56,610 nt of DNA from Anabaena sphaerica FACHB-251 (lineage in GTDB: Bacteria > Cyanobacteriota > Cyanobacteriia > Cyanobacteriales > Nostocaceae): positions 1 to 56,610 of the forward strand of contig NZ_JACJQU010000028.1 in assembly GCF_014696825.1 (NCBI RefSeq). The letters are read 5' to 3'. Position numbers and translations under genes: made by a program. Shown piece by piece: positions 33,185 through 41,501 of the stretch. The first letter of the stretch is position 1. Each line of letters begins with the position of its first letter. Below the pieces are notes generated by a model. It made no database searches and was not told where the DNA came from. It saw nothing but the letters and a program-made list of their open reading frames with translations.

Positions 33185-33865
33185 ATGGTTCTTACTCTGA
33201 GAAAAACAATTCGTGATATTGTATTTAGTAATCGTCAATTAGCAAAATTGTACTACTCAGTGAGCTTGAGTCAACCTGTTTTACCACACTGGGTTGGTAA
33301 TGATTACTACCGCACAAAATCATCATGGCAATTGCAACCTCACCTGTGTCCATGTGATTTGGAATTGATAGAATATTTGCAAAAGTATAATATTCAAGAT
33401 CAGACTGTATTTCATTTTGGTACCGGCGCTCATCACATTTTAGGATTAGAAAATCAGAAGCTAGAAAAACCCAATGAAATTATTGGTATTACTGCTTCTA
33501 TTCCGGAACATGAAGAATATGTTCGTATCTGTCGTCAAAATCGCCAATTGGCTAAATTTTACAAGGTGCTGTGTACAGACATATACACTCTAACGGATCG
33601 TTCTCTACCGATGTTAGATGTGGCTGCACTCTTTCATATTGGTGAATTTTATATGGCTGAAGACGCTCCCTTTGTTCATCATAATGATGAATCACTGGTT
33701 GATTTATTTCTCAGTAAATTGAATCCTCACGGGAAAATACTGTTCTATACACAGTCTGTAGGTTATGCTAAAGCTGAAGAAATCATAGAATCATTTACAG
33801 CCCAAGGGAAAATTTATCTGGTTGAAAAATACAAGAGTCTTTTGGTTTATGCTAAGAAAAACTAA
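33185..33865 (+). CDS. Methyltransferase-like hypothetical protein
   Basis: 226 residues. A Rossmann-like SAM-binding layout is suggested by TVFHFGTGAHHILGLE (glycine motif near residue 80), then NEIIGITASIPEHEEYVRIC, where an acidic residue would follow strand 2, LDVAALFHIGEFYM near residue 155, and LSKLNPHGKILFYTQS near strand 5. The match to class I methyltransferases is structural rather than by a clear signature; ITAS replaces the usual acidic end of strand 2. No membrane segment or signal. Stands alone between two intergenic stretches. The fold is fairly likely; a substrate cannot be named. Confidence 0.55.
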   Translation: MVLTLRKTIRDIVFSNRQLAKLYYSVSLSQPVLPHWVGNDYYRTKSSWQLQPHLCPCDLELIEYLQKYNIQDQTVFHFGTGAHHILGLENQKLEKPNEIIGITASIPEHEEYVRICRQNRQLAKFYKVLCTDIYTLTDRSLPMLDVAALFHIGEFYMAEDAPFVHHNDESLVDLFLSKLNPHGKILFYTQSVGYAKAEEIIESFTAQGKIYLVEKYKSLLVYAKKN

Positions 33866-33910
33866 GTTGAATCAAGCAGTGATATCAATTTAGGATAGGT
33901 AATATTTAGA

Positions 33911-33937
33911 TCCCCCCAACCTACTTTTTAAGGGGGG
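33911..33937. terminator. GC-rich bidirectional hairpin repeat
   Basis: TCCCCCC pairs with GGGGGG across a 14-base loop. It is part of the common 'gatccccccaac...aaggggggc' cyanobacterial repeat and lies between two convergent genes. Confidence 0.6.
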
Positions 33938-33994
33938 CTAATACCAATTCTCCGTAATAATGTTGATTCAAGCGTTTTTAATAGAAACAAAAGT

Positions 33995-34276
33995 TTATCC
34001 CAGTAAACGCTTTAATCTTTTGTAGACATCATCATCATTGCGCTTCCCAACTAAAATCACTTCCACTAAATCTTGTTCAGGGAAGAACCTATAAACAATT
34101 CGATATTCACCACTATCAACTCGATAGAAACCCTGATAACCAGATAGCTGTTCACTATCTGCTGGTAAAGGATTAACATTCAAAGCCAAGACTTTTTTTG
34201 CAATCTGCGCTGCTATCTTAGGCTGCAAACCGTTCAGAAAATCGAGAACAGTGGCTAAACCATCAAGCCTCGCCAT
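33995..34276 (-). CDS. RelE/ParE-family toxin
   Basis: 93 residues. The fold is read from LDFLNGLQPKIAAQIAKKVL, LSGYQGFYRVDSGEYRIVYRF and VEVILVGKRNDDDVYKRLKR, the pattern of small ribosome-dependent RNases or gyrase inhibitors. It overlaps the 3' end of the antitoxin gene by 14 bases on the same strand, typical of translational coupling. RVDSGEYRIVYRF carries the basic residues expected at a RelE-type active site. Frame is intact, so the module may be functional. RelE versus ParE cannot be decided by eye. Confidence 0.85.
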   Translation of the reverse strand: MARLDGLATVLDFLNGLQPKIAAQIAKKVLALNVNPLPADSEQLSGYQGFYRVDSGEYRIVYRFFPEQDLVEVILVGKRNDDDVYKRLKRLLG

Positions 34277-34556
34277 TAGCTAAATGCTCTAGTGCAGATG
34301 TAAAAGCCTCTGTACCAACCATTTGCGATTGACTCAGAGCAGTTTCAGCAGCTTGACCTAAAACCATATCTTCTAATTCATTCAGCCGATGAATTAATTG
34401 TTGATAGCTTTGGGCTGAGATAATTACATGGCTAGGCCGTGATTGTTTGGTTAGTAACACTGGCTCAGTAGCGGCTTTATCAAAAACCTCTCCGTGTTTA
34501 TTGCGAGCATCTGTGAGAGTGTAGGTCTGCATAGCAATTTTGACTAATTTAGACAT
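34263..34556 (-). CDS. Phd/YefM-family antitoxin
   Basis: 97 residues from the ATG at 34556; a TTG at 34616 lies in non-coding DNA with a HIP1 site, and a later ATG at 34532 (MQTYTLTDARNKHG) is also possible. The N-terminal DNA-binding and dimerisation segment TLTDARNKHGEVFDKAATEP and HVIISAQSYQQLIHRLNELE fit the Phd/YefM family. The tail LSQSQMVGTEAFTSALEH would neutralise the RelE-like toxin, whose gene overlaps by 14 bases. Probably autoregulated at its own promoter. Confidence 0.82.
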   Translation of the reverse strand: MSKLVKIAMQTYTLTDARNKHGEVFDKAATEPVLLTKQSRPSHVIISAQSYQQLIHRLNELEDMVLGQAAETALSQSQMVGTEAFTSALEHLANGEA

Positions 34557-34631
34557 TTTGACTATATTTATTTTAGCAGATGCGATCGCATAACTATAGT
34601 CAGTGTAGAGATGCAAGTATTATTTCATCAC

Positions 34632-34722
34632 TAGACCTCTCCGGAAATATGGTAGAGACGTTCCGCCGGAACGTCTCTACAAGGGTTTCAAACCACGCAC
34701 ATTTAATTACCGGAGATGTCTA
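34632..34722. mobile_element. MITE-like element, copy 1
   Basis: 91 bases with ends TAGACCTCTCCGG and CCGGAGATGTCTA in inverted orientation and an inner hairpin TAGAGACGTTCCG/CGGAACGTCTCTA. It shares its right half with the element at 53189-53285. It lies in the promoter-side region of the Phd/RelE module. Confidence 0.8.
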
Positions 34723-34876
34723 ATGGGCTGCTAACTTTAATTTATCCAACATTTATTTTTACAATCATTTTCCCAGATTCTACCTTCGTTAAAGCATGAT
34801 GGTTCAATCTGCGATACTGAATATTTTTTTACTTTTATAAGAGAAGTACCTCACTTGAATGGGAATTGCTATAAAT

Positions 34877-36061
34877 CTAAAACACACCCACCTTATCTAC
34901 CTTTTCCCAAGGCAATTCTATATCACTTCTACCCACATGACCATAAGCAGCAAGCTGACGATAAAAACCACCTTTAGTTAACGAAGGTAAAAATCTTAAA
35001 TCAAATTTCTTGATAATTCCTGCTAATCGAAAATCAAAATGTTTCTCTAAAATTGCTGTAATTTCCTCATCAGAAATCTTCCCAGTTCCAAAAGTTTCTA
35101 CCTGCACACTCACAGGTCGAGAAAGTCCGATAGAATAACTTAATTGTACTTCGCATTCATCAGCTAATTTAGCAGCAACGACATTTTTAGCAGCATATCT
35201 GGCAGCATAAGCACCAACTCTATCTATTCTAATGGGGTCTTTACCACTTAACGCCGAACCGCTATGTTTAGAATATTCACCATAGGTATCAATAGCATTT
35301 TTCCTACCTGTTAAACCTGCATGAGTAGTTGGTCCACCAATAATAAATCTGCCATCAGGATTAATAAATATTCTAGTTTTGGCATCAGGTTTGATTTTTT
35401 CATTCTCAAAAACAGGAGAAATCACAGTTTCACGAATATCATCACGCAATTGTTGTAAATCAGGTTGTGCAGGTTGATTTTGACTAGCAATAACTGTAAT
35501 ACTGTGAATTCTATAAGGTCTACGATTTTTATATTCAACACCTACCTGAGTTTTACCATCTGGAGTCAGATAAGGGAGGATTTTTTGCTTTCTCACTGCA
35601 CTAATCTGTCTAGCTAATTTATGTGCTAACCAAATTGGTAAAGGCATAAAGTTATAAGTTTGATTGCAAGCAAACCCAAAAACCGTAGCTTGATTAGTGA
35701 CAGTAATTTTCTCTATTTCCGCATCAGATAAATTTTTCTCATCAAATAAATGATATTCATCAGGAGGTAATTCTGTTAAGCTAGTTAAAATACTACAATT
35801 TTTACCATTAAATTCCGTTTGTTGATAACCAACCTGTTCAATTACCTGTCGTGCTATATTAGTAAAATCTACATTTCCACTTGGTTGAAATCTAGCAGCA
35901 ATAAAAACAATTCCTGTCGAAACTGCACATTCTGTAATAATTCTAGAGTATGGGTCTTGTTGTAAAAACCTGTCGATAATAGCATCACTTATCTGATCAC
36001 AAAGCTTATCAGGATGCCCTTCCGTCACAGATTCCGAAGTAAACATAAAATCTTTTTTCAT
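34877..36061 (-). CDS. metK: Methionine adenosyltransferase, divergent MetK class
   Basis: 394 residues from the ATG at 36061, with AGAGAGG about 8 bases upstream; an upstream in-frame start would run through a repeat and is rejected. It makes S-adenosylmethionine from Met and ATP. Seen: MFTSESVTEGHPDKLCDQIS (ATP/Met site), FGFACNQTYNFMPLPIWLAH, KTQVGVEYKNRRPYRIHSIT, and GGPTTHAGLTGRKNAIDTYG. In standard cyanobacterial MetK the last motif is GGPxGDAGLTGRK; here THAG replaces GDAG and IDTYGEYSKHSG follows, so this is the alternative class. It is downstream of the P-type ATPase gene on the same strand, with a repeat in between. A standard copy may exist elsewhere. Confidence 0.9.
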   Translation of the reverse strand: MKKDFMFTSESVTEGHPDKLCDQISDAIIDRFLQQDPYSRIITECAVSTGIVFIAARFQPSGNVDFTNIARQVIEQVGYQQTEFNGKNCSILTSLTELPPDEYHLFDEKNLSDAEIEKITVTNQATVFGFACNQTYNFMPLPIWLAHKLARQISAVRKQKILPYLTPDGKTQVGVEYKNRRPYRIHSITVIASQNQPAQPDLQQLRDDIRETVISPVFENEKIKPDAKTRIFINPDGRFIIGGPTTHAGLTGRKNAIDTYGEYSKHSGSALSGKDPIRIDRVGAYAARYAAKNVVAAKLADECEVQLSYSIGLSRPVSVQVETFGTGKISDEEITAILEKHFDFRLAGIIKKFDLRFLPSLTKGGFYRQLAAYGHVGRSDIELPWEKVDKVGVF

Positions 36062-36065
36062 AAAA

Positions 36066-36116
36066 AAAACCTCTCTTTTCTCTGCGTTCTCTGCGCCTCT
36101 GCGGTTCGTTACTATC
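36066..36116. repeat. Intergenic repeat at the metK upstream edge
   Basis: On the metK strand it reads ACCGCAGAGGCGCAGAGAAC followed by GCAGAG, the 'gcagaggcgcagag' repeat of cyanobacteria, related to the one inside ileS. It is open in the metK frame and could add 19 residues if an upstream start were used. Confidence 0.65.
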
Positions 36117-36121
36117 ATGAT

Positions 36122-39097
36122 TTAATTTATTTTTTTACTCCCTTCATTAACCAACAAAGGCAACAAAGCACCACTAGCAATTACAGCAGTATCGACCATA
36201 TTCAATGGTGCAATCTTCAACAAAGTCCGTAACTGTGGCACAGTTAAAGCTAAAAGTTGAATACCAAAAGAACCAACCACAGCAGTATTTAAATAAGGAT
36301 TAGATGGTAGTTTTTCTTTACTAAAAATACTGTGTTTTTCAGAACGACTGCTAATAGTATGTAGTAATTGCCCTGATGTTAAAGTCATAAAAGCTAAGGT
36401 ACTAGCTTTAGGACTAATTCCATATTTAAAAATCCCGTAACCATAAGCAGCTAAGGTACTAACAGATATGGCAGCAGACTCAAACACAATTCTGCCAAAA
36501 TCGGTATTTTTAATAATTGGTTCGTTAGGGTTACGAGGTGGTTGATTTAATACGTCTGGTTCTGGTGCTTCCATAGCTAAAGAAAGTCCAGGGAAAATAT
36601 CAGTTACTAAGTTCAACCAGAGAAGTTGAATTGCGTTTAAAGGTTCACCAATACCGACTGCGGTAGCGGTTGTCATCACCATAATTTCACTGAGATTTGT
36701 AGCTAGGAGAAAATGCACAGATTTTCTGATATTGTTGTAAATTGTTCTGCCCCGACTAACAGCAATCATCATTGTTTCTAATCTGTCATCTTCTAACACA
36801 ATATCAGCAACTTCACGGGCAACATCTGTACCTTCTTTACCCATTGCTACACCGACTTGGGCGGCTTTTAATGCAGGTGCGTCGTTAATACCATCACCAG
36901 TCATAGAAACAACTTTGCCCGATGTCTGCAATGCTTGGACAATTTGCAGCTTATTACTAGGACTAATGCGGGCAAAAACGTCTACTTTGTCGCTGAGTGC
37001 TGCTAATGCTTCCGGGGTGAGATTATTGAGGTTATTAGAGTCGAGAATTTCTAATTGGGTATGTCGATTTAATTCTAACTCTTTTGCGATCGCATAAGCT
37101 GTAGGAGTTTGATCACCAGTAATCATTACCGTATCAATTCCCGCTTGATGGAAGTTTGCAATTAATTCTTTTGCACCTTTTCTAATCGGATCTGCCATCC
37201 CCACCAAACCCAACCAAATTAAATCTGACTCATAATTATTACTATGATCACCTTCCTCAATATAACTATACGCTATACCCAAAACTCGCAGTGCTTTTCC
37301 TGCCAAGCGATCATTTTCTATTTCCATTTTTTGCCTATCTTCTGCTGTCAAAGGTACAACTTGCCCGTTTTTCAGCCACCGATGACAAACTTGCAACACT
37401 TCTGCAGGATTTCCTTTAACTGCAACCATTTGGTGACAATTGTGAGTTGAGTGAATTGTACTCATCAGGTTACGATTTTCTGAACGCAAATTAGTTTGCA
37501 GCAAGGGATATTTTTCTTTCAATGCTATGACATCTACACCCGCACTAATCGCTGTGTAAATCAAGGCATTTTCTGTGGCTGAACCTGTAACTAAATAATC
37601 ATCAACATCATTCTCTTTACTAACTTCACTTTCATTACAAAGAACCGTCACATGAATTAATTTTAATAGTTCATTATAGGTGTAAGGGTTAATAGTTTCT
37701 TCCTCAGCAATAAATTCACCATCAGTTACTTGAATATGTTTACTGTCGGTGACGATTTCTACCACTGACATTTTGTTTTCTGTGAGTGTCCCGGTTTTAT
37801 CTAAGCAAATAGTCTGCACAGAACCCAACGCTTCTACTGCATTTAAACTGCGGACAAGGACATTATTTTTTCGCATATCACGAATGCCTAAAGCTAGGGT
37901 AGTAGTGGCAATTGTTGGTAAACCTTCGGGAACTGCTGCCACTGCTAAAGATATAGAAGATTGCAAAATTTGCAATAAATTATATCCTCGTAACAATCCC
38001 AAACCAAACACTAAACCACATAATCCCATGCCAATGAGAACTAGTTGACTACCCACTTGATCTAATTGTTTAGCAAGGGGAGTTTGGGTTGTTTTCGCTT
38101 CACTTACTAATTCCTGAATCTTCCCCATTTCAGTAAATTTGCCTGTAGCAACTACCGCTGCTATTCCCTGTCCATTAATAACTAAAGTGCCTTTATAAAT
38201 CATATTGATGCGATCAGCTAAAGGCACATCTTCACCATTTAATGATGTGGTAATTTTAGTGACGGGTACACTTTCTCCAGTTAAAGCAGATTCATCAAGA
38301 CTTAAATTATCAGCTGCAATAATTCTGGCATCAGCGGCAATATAGCTACCAGGTTTAAGAACTAAAATATCTCCTAATATTACATTTTCTGTAGGTATTT
38401 CTTGTAAGTTACTATCTCTAATTACCCAAGTAGTTTTTTCTGAGCGATTTTTCAGGGAATTAATAATGCGTTCTGACTGACTTTCTGTAACATATCCAAT
38501 AGCAGCATTTAATCCCACTACACCCAAAATTACTACAGCATCAATAACTCCCCCGGTGAAAATAGAAATTCCTGCCGCTACACCTAATAAAGCAACTGGC
38601 AAGGATTTAAACTGCTCAATTAACATACTTATTTCAGAGCGTGTTACTGTTGCTGATAACAGATTTTTACCATATTTATTTAGGTTCTTAGTAGCAGTTT
38701 CACTAGATAATCCGGAGATATTTGAAGTATTTAATGATTGCAGAACATTATCCGCTGTCATTAAATGCCAGTTGTTGGTTTTTTGCTCCTGCTTGGGTGC
38801 AATTAATTTATTTCTTTTGGTAAGCTTTGCTAAACTTTTAATTTCATGATTAAATCCCACCTTATCTTTATAATCTGATAAAGCTCTATCAATAAAATAT
38901 GCAATTTTTCTATGGCTAATATCCGGCTGAAAAATAACCAGAATATTGCTGGTTAATACATTAGCAGACACATAAGTTATTTCTGGGTAATTGGCAAGCG
39001 ATCGCTCCAAAAATGTTTTTAAGGACTGCGAATGGTAAAGTTCCTTGATTTTATATCTACCTCTCCCTTTGACACTGCTGTGTATTATTTGAATCAC
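36122..39097 (-). CDS. P-type cation ATPase with N-terminal HMA-like domain
   Basis: 991 residues, GTG start with GGAG 10 bases upstream. Residues 1-95 resemble an HMA-type fold without the CxxC metal motif. A cation-ATPase N domain follows (about 110-165). Actuator TGES is near residue 280 (DESALTGESVPVT). M4 is AVAAVPEGLPTIATTTLALG, the PEGLP of Ca2+/Mn2+ or P2-type pumps. D433 is the phosphorylated aspartate (ICLDKTGTLTEN), and MTGDGINDAPALKAAQVGVA is the hinge. Ten membrane segments are expected. The transported ion is uncertain. Its start overlaps the upstream DUF5132-like gene by 41 bases, so the two are co-expressed. Confidence 0.92.
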   Translation of the reverse strand: MIQIIHSSVKGRGRYKIKELYHSQSLKTFLERSLANYPEITYVSANVLTSNILVIFQPDISHRKIAYFIDRALSDYKDKVGFNHEIKSLAKLTKRNKLIAPKQEQKTNNWHLMTADNVLQSLNTSNISGLSSETATKNLNKYGKNLLSATVTRSEISMLIEQFKSLPVALLGVAAGISIFTGGVIDAVVILGVVGLNAAIGYVTESQSERIINSLKNRSEKTTWVIRDSNLQEIPTENVILGDILVLKPGSYIAADARIIAADNLSLDESALTGESVPVTKITTSLNGEDVPLADRINMIYKGTLVINGQGIAAVVATGKFTEMGKIQELVSEAKTTQTPLAKQLDQVGSQLVLIGMGLCGLVFGLGLLRGYNLLQILQSSISLAVAAVPEGLPTIATTTLALGIRDMRKNNVLVRSLNAVEALGSVQTICLDKTGTLTENKMSVVEIVTDSKHIQVTDGEFIAEEETINPYTYNELLKLIHVTVLCNESEVSKENDVDDYLVTGSATENALIYTAISAGVDVIALKEKYPLLQTNLRSENRNLMSTIHSTHNCHQMVAVKGNPAEVLQVCHRWLKNGQVVPLTAEDRQKMEIENDRLAGKALRVLGIAYSYIEEGDHSNNYESDLIWLGLVGMADPIRKGAKELIANFHQAGIDTVMITGDQTPTAYAIAKELELNRHTQLEILDSNNLNNLTPEALAALSDKVDVFARISPSNKLQIVQALQTSGKVVSMTGDGINDAPALKAAQVGVAMGKEGTDVAREVADIVLEDDRLETMMIAVSRGRTIYNNIRKSVHFLLATNLSEIMVMTTATAVGIGEPLNAIQLLWLNLVTDIFPGLSLAMEAPEPDVLNQPPRNPNEPIIKNTDFGRIVFESAAISVSTLAAYGYGIFKYGISPKASTLAFMTLTSGQLLHTISSRSEKHSIFSKEKLPSNPYLNTAVVGSFGIQLLALTVPQLRTLLKIAPLNMVDTAVIASGALLPLLVNEGSKKIN

Positions 39098-39641
39098 TAC
39101 TTTGTTGCTCCTGAAATTCCATAGAAACAGTATTAATTGATAAATTCGTTAATTGAGTTTCATCCTCAAAATTCAGTCTGGTAAAAATATCAAAAGCATA
39201 CCAAGCCAATATATACCAAGGTATTTCTTCGAGTTGTAATCCTTTTCTTAGCAATTGTTGCAGCGAAAGTAAACCAACTCCTAGAGGTAATATCACTCGT
39301 AAATCAGCAACTCCATTTGTCATTCTCCCCACATCTGCATTGATATCAGACATTACATTTATCAAATCTTTTGCGGCTTCTGACTTTCCATTTATAGAAT
39401 ACTTGGGATAAGTTCTAGATTTAAAACTTTCTGGTTTCTCCTTTCTAGCGTCTGCGGTTGCTTTTTCCAAATTTATAGCCATCTCTGCGACCGCATCCTT
39501 AACCCTTTCAGATAAAAGAATACCATCTCTAATAGTATTTTGGACTACTGGTTCTTTCATGGCTGATGCAATAGGTAAAATCACAGGTGAGAAAACTATT
39601 GCTGTCAAACCTTCAAAAATTGTGTCGAATGTAGATGACAT
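39057..39641 (-). CDS. DUF5132-like protein, partner of the P-type ATPase
   Basis: 194 residues. The N-terminal hydrophobic stretch FEGLTAIVFSPVILPIASAM may anchor it in the membrane. It is followed by charged helices (NTIRDGILLSERVKDAVAEM) like DUF5132 proteins that accompany HMA-type ATPases. A second hydrophobic segment (VILPLGVGLLSLQQLL, then IPWYILAWYAFDIF) lies at about 135-170. The C-terminal 25 residues are polar. Its stop lies 41 bases inside the ATPase gene, which points to coupled translation and a shared complex or regulation. Function unknown. Confidence 0.7.
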   Translation of the reverse strand: MSSTFDTIFEGLTAIVFSPVILPIASAMKEPVVQNTIRDGILLSERVKDAVAEMAINLEKATADARKEKPESFKSRTYPKYSINGKSEAAKDLINVMSDINADVGRMTNGVADLRVILPLGVGLLSLQQLLRKGLQLEEIPWYILAWYAFDIFTRLNFEDETQLTNLSINTVSMEFQEQQSSDSNNTQQCQRER

Positions 39642-39910
39642 TTTTAAATCTCCATTGTTAGCACGTTATGTAGTCAATCAATATCCAACTGTAGTTAAAT
39701 CACTAGCTATTTCCATCCTACTAAAGTAACAGAACTATTGGTGATTGATTAACAAGATGAAAACCATTTTTTCTCTAAACGTATTTCTTTAGTTATACAC
39801 TAACCAGCTTAATCACCAAGACGAAAATTACACCTATAGACTCATGTAATAGAAACCTAAACACCTTAATACTAAGACAATGACCATTACTTAATTAAAA
39901 AAATAGCTAA

Positions 39911-40372
39911 ATGGCAAATTCACAAGACCGCAATCAAAAAAATCAGCAGTTACGTACACTAATTACAGACATTGACAATGCTATGTTAACTACAGTCGAT
40001 GATGATGGTAGTTTGCACAGTCGTCCTATGTCTATGTTTAGCGACATTGACGCAGAGGGGAAACTTTGGTTCTTTACCTTTGCTAACTCCCATAAAGTAT
40101 TAGAAATTGAACGTCGTCAACAAGTAAATGTGAGTTTTGCTTCACCAGATCAACAGCGATATGTTTCCATTTCAGGCACAGCAGAACTGGTCAGAGATAG
40201 AAATAAATTAGAAGAAAAATGGAAACCAGAATTACAAACTTGGTTTCACCAAGGAGTAGATGAACCGAATATTGCTTTGCTAAAAGTGAATATTAACAAA
40301 GCCGACTATTGGGAAAGTCCATCAAGTTTTACACCACAAACAATTAGTTTTTTAGAACTTTCACACCATTAA
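39911..40372 (+). CDS. PNPOx-like FMN-binding protein (general stress type)
   Basis: 153 residues. The split-barrel pyridoxamine phosphate oxidase-like fold is read from LRTLITDIDNAMLTTVDDDG, SLHSRPMSMFSDIDAEGKLW, FFTFANSHKVLEIERRQQVN and VSISGTAELVRDRNKLEEKW. This matches small stress proteins such as GSP26 that bind FMN or a related flavin. Usually a cytosolic homodimer. Substrate unknown. It is followed by a ChaB relic and a DUF4142 gene, a neighbourhood typical of stress-related genes. Confidence 0.88.
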   Translation: MANSQDRNQKNQQLRTLITDIDNAMLTTVDDDGSLHSRPMSMFSDIDAEGKLWFFTFANSHKVLEIERRQQVNVSFASPDQQRYVSISGTAELVRDRNKLEEKWKPELQTWFHQGVDEPNIALLKVNINKADYWESPSSFTPQTISFLELSHH

Positions 40373-40376
40373 TGCT

Positions 40377-40484
40377 GAGGAAAAATACGGTGAAGAATAA
40401 CGTGCCTTTCGTGTTGCTTGGAGTGCAGTGAAGCGAGATTACGAAAAAGGCGATGATGGCCAATGGCACAAAAAACCAAAATAA
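40377..40484 (+). pseudogene. ChaB-family protein relic
   Basis: This stretch reads EEKYGEE-stop-RAFRVAWSAVKRDYEKGDDG, then QWHKKPK-stop. AFRVAWSAVKR.YEKG is the core of ChaB proteins. An internal TAA (40398-40400) and loss of the N-terminal half leave no usable gene. Confidence 0.8.
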
Positions 40485-40503
40485 TAGGACTAGAAATTAA
40501 GTC

Positions 40504-41076
40504 ATGAAAAAACAGCCAATAGTCATGACCGTTCTGTTAACAGCCAGCATATTTACCTTTACTTATAGACCAAATAATGCTTTGGCTCAGTCACATTTAA
40601 TTCCGATTAAATTAACGCAAAATAATGTTAGTCAAAGTGATAGACAGTTTGTAACTAAAGCTGCTCAGGGTAATTTAGCTGAGGTTGAATTAGGACAATT
40701 AGCAACCGAACGGGGCCAGAGTAATGAGGTGAAAGCATTTGGACAACTTATGGTAGACGATCATAGGCGATTAAATCAAGAACTCGAACAATTAGCTGCT
40801 CAAAAAGGTATCGATTTTCCGACAGATATCGGTTCAGAAAATAATAGAGTCAGAGCCAATTTACAGAAGTTGTCTGGTTCAGCTTTTGATACGGCATATA
40901 TCAGGCACATGATTGAAGATCACAACAAGGATATTGCTTTATATCGTCGTCAATCTCAACAAGGTAATGACCAGGATTTGAAAAATTGGGCAGCAAGAAG
41001 TTTAGCACTTTTGCAAGAACATTTACGCCTAGCTACTTCTATTCAAGATAGTCTACCAGGACGTAGTAGAAGATAA
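40504..41076 (+). CDS. DUF4142 periplasmic ferritin-like protein
   Basis: 190 residues. A Sec signal peptide covers about residues 1-29 (VMTVLLTASIFTFTY, ending NALAQS). The mature four-helix bundle shows SDRQFVTKAAQGNLAEVELG, then FGQLMVDDHRRLNQELEQLA and YIRHMIEDHNKDIALYRRQS, with paired His/Asp/Glu motifs (DDH, EDH) that resemble ferritin-like metal sites. The family is common in bacteria and its physiological role is not settled. It has a perfect hairpin terminator at 41101-41131. Confidence 0.9.
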   Translation: MKKQPIVMTVLLTASIFTFTYRPNNALAQSHLIPIKLTQNNVSQSDRQFVTKAAQGNLAEVELGQLATERGQSNEVKAFGQLMVDDHRRLNQELEQLAAQKGIDFPTDIGSENNRVRANLQKLSGSAFDTAYIRHMIEDHNKDIALYRRQSQQGNDQDLKNWAARSLALLQEHLRLATSIQDSLPGRSRR

Positions 41077-41100
41077 TTACTCTGAAAATTACCAAGCCCA

Positions 41101-41131
41101 GATACCCAACTTATTGGATAAGTTGGGTATC
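41101..41131 (+). terminator. Terminator after DUF4142 gene
   Basis: A 14-bp perfect inverted repeat (GATACCCAACTTAT with ATAAGTTGGGTATC) around a three-base loop, followed by TTAATTT. Confidence 0.8.
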
Positions 41132-41137
41132 TTAATT

Positions 41138-41267
41138 TAAGTAAGTCGGTGTGAAAGTTTCAATGTATGTCATTGCGAACGTAACGAAGTGGAGTGAAGC
41201 AATCACAAGGGACTTGGGGTTTTTACATTCTGTTACATAGTTAGGTTTATTTGTGCCGACTTACTTA
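41138..41267. mobile_element. MITE-like element with TAAGTAAGTCGG ends
   Basis: 130 bases. The left end TAAGTAAGTCGG pairs with the right end CCGACTTACTTA. The interior contains GTCATTGCGAACGTAACGAA and a GAAGCAATCAC stretch, a REP-like 'cattgcgaac...gaagcaatc' motif found in many bacteria. No open frame. Related outer arms occur in the composite element at 11513-11715. Confidence 0.75.
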
Positions 41268-41269
41268 GT

Positions 41270-41497
41270 TTATTTATTTGATTTATTTGACATCACTTCC
41301 CGTTCACTTTGGGAATGAGTTTTCTCAATATACCCAATTAAGCTTTCCGCCATTTCTACAGATGCAATAATTAATTGCTGTTCCATATTTCCATAACCTC
41401 CCTCATCACTAACTTGGGAATAAATGTGAGGATTAGATAGCATACCAGCTAGTAATTGAGATGCCGTTTTTTTCAATTCATCATTTTTTGTCTTCAT
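41270..41497 (-). CDS. Small hypothetical protein downstream of hpf
   Basis: 75 residues (MKTKNDELKKTASQLLAGML ...), helical and charged, with no Cys, signal or membrane segment. It starts 4 bases after the HPF-CSD stop on the same strand, so it is the second gene of that operon. The hydrophobic stretch MEQQLIIASVEMAESLIGYI could form an amphipathic helix for protein contacts. Its family is not known to me. Confidence 0.65.
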   Translation of the reverse strand: MKTKNDELKKTASQLLAGMLSNPHIYSQVSDEGGYGNMEQQLIIASVEMAESLIGYIEKTHSQSEREVMSNKSNK

Positions 41498-41501
41498 CTA
41501 C

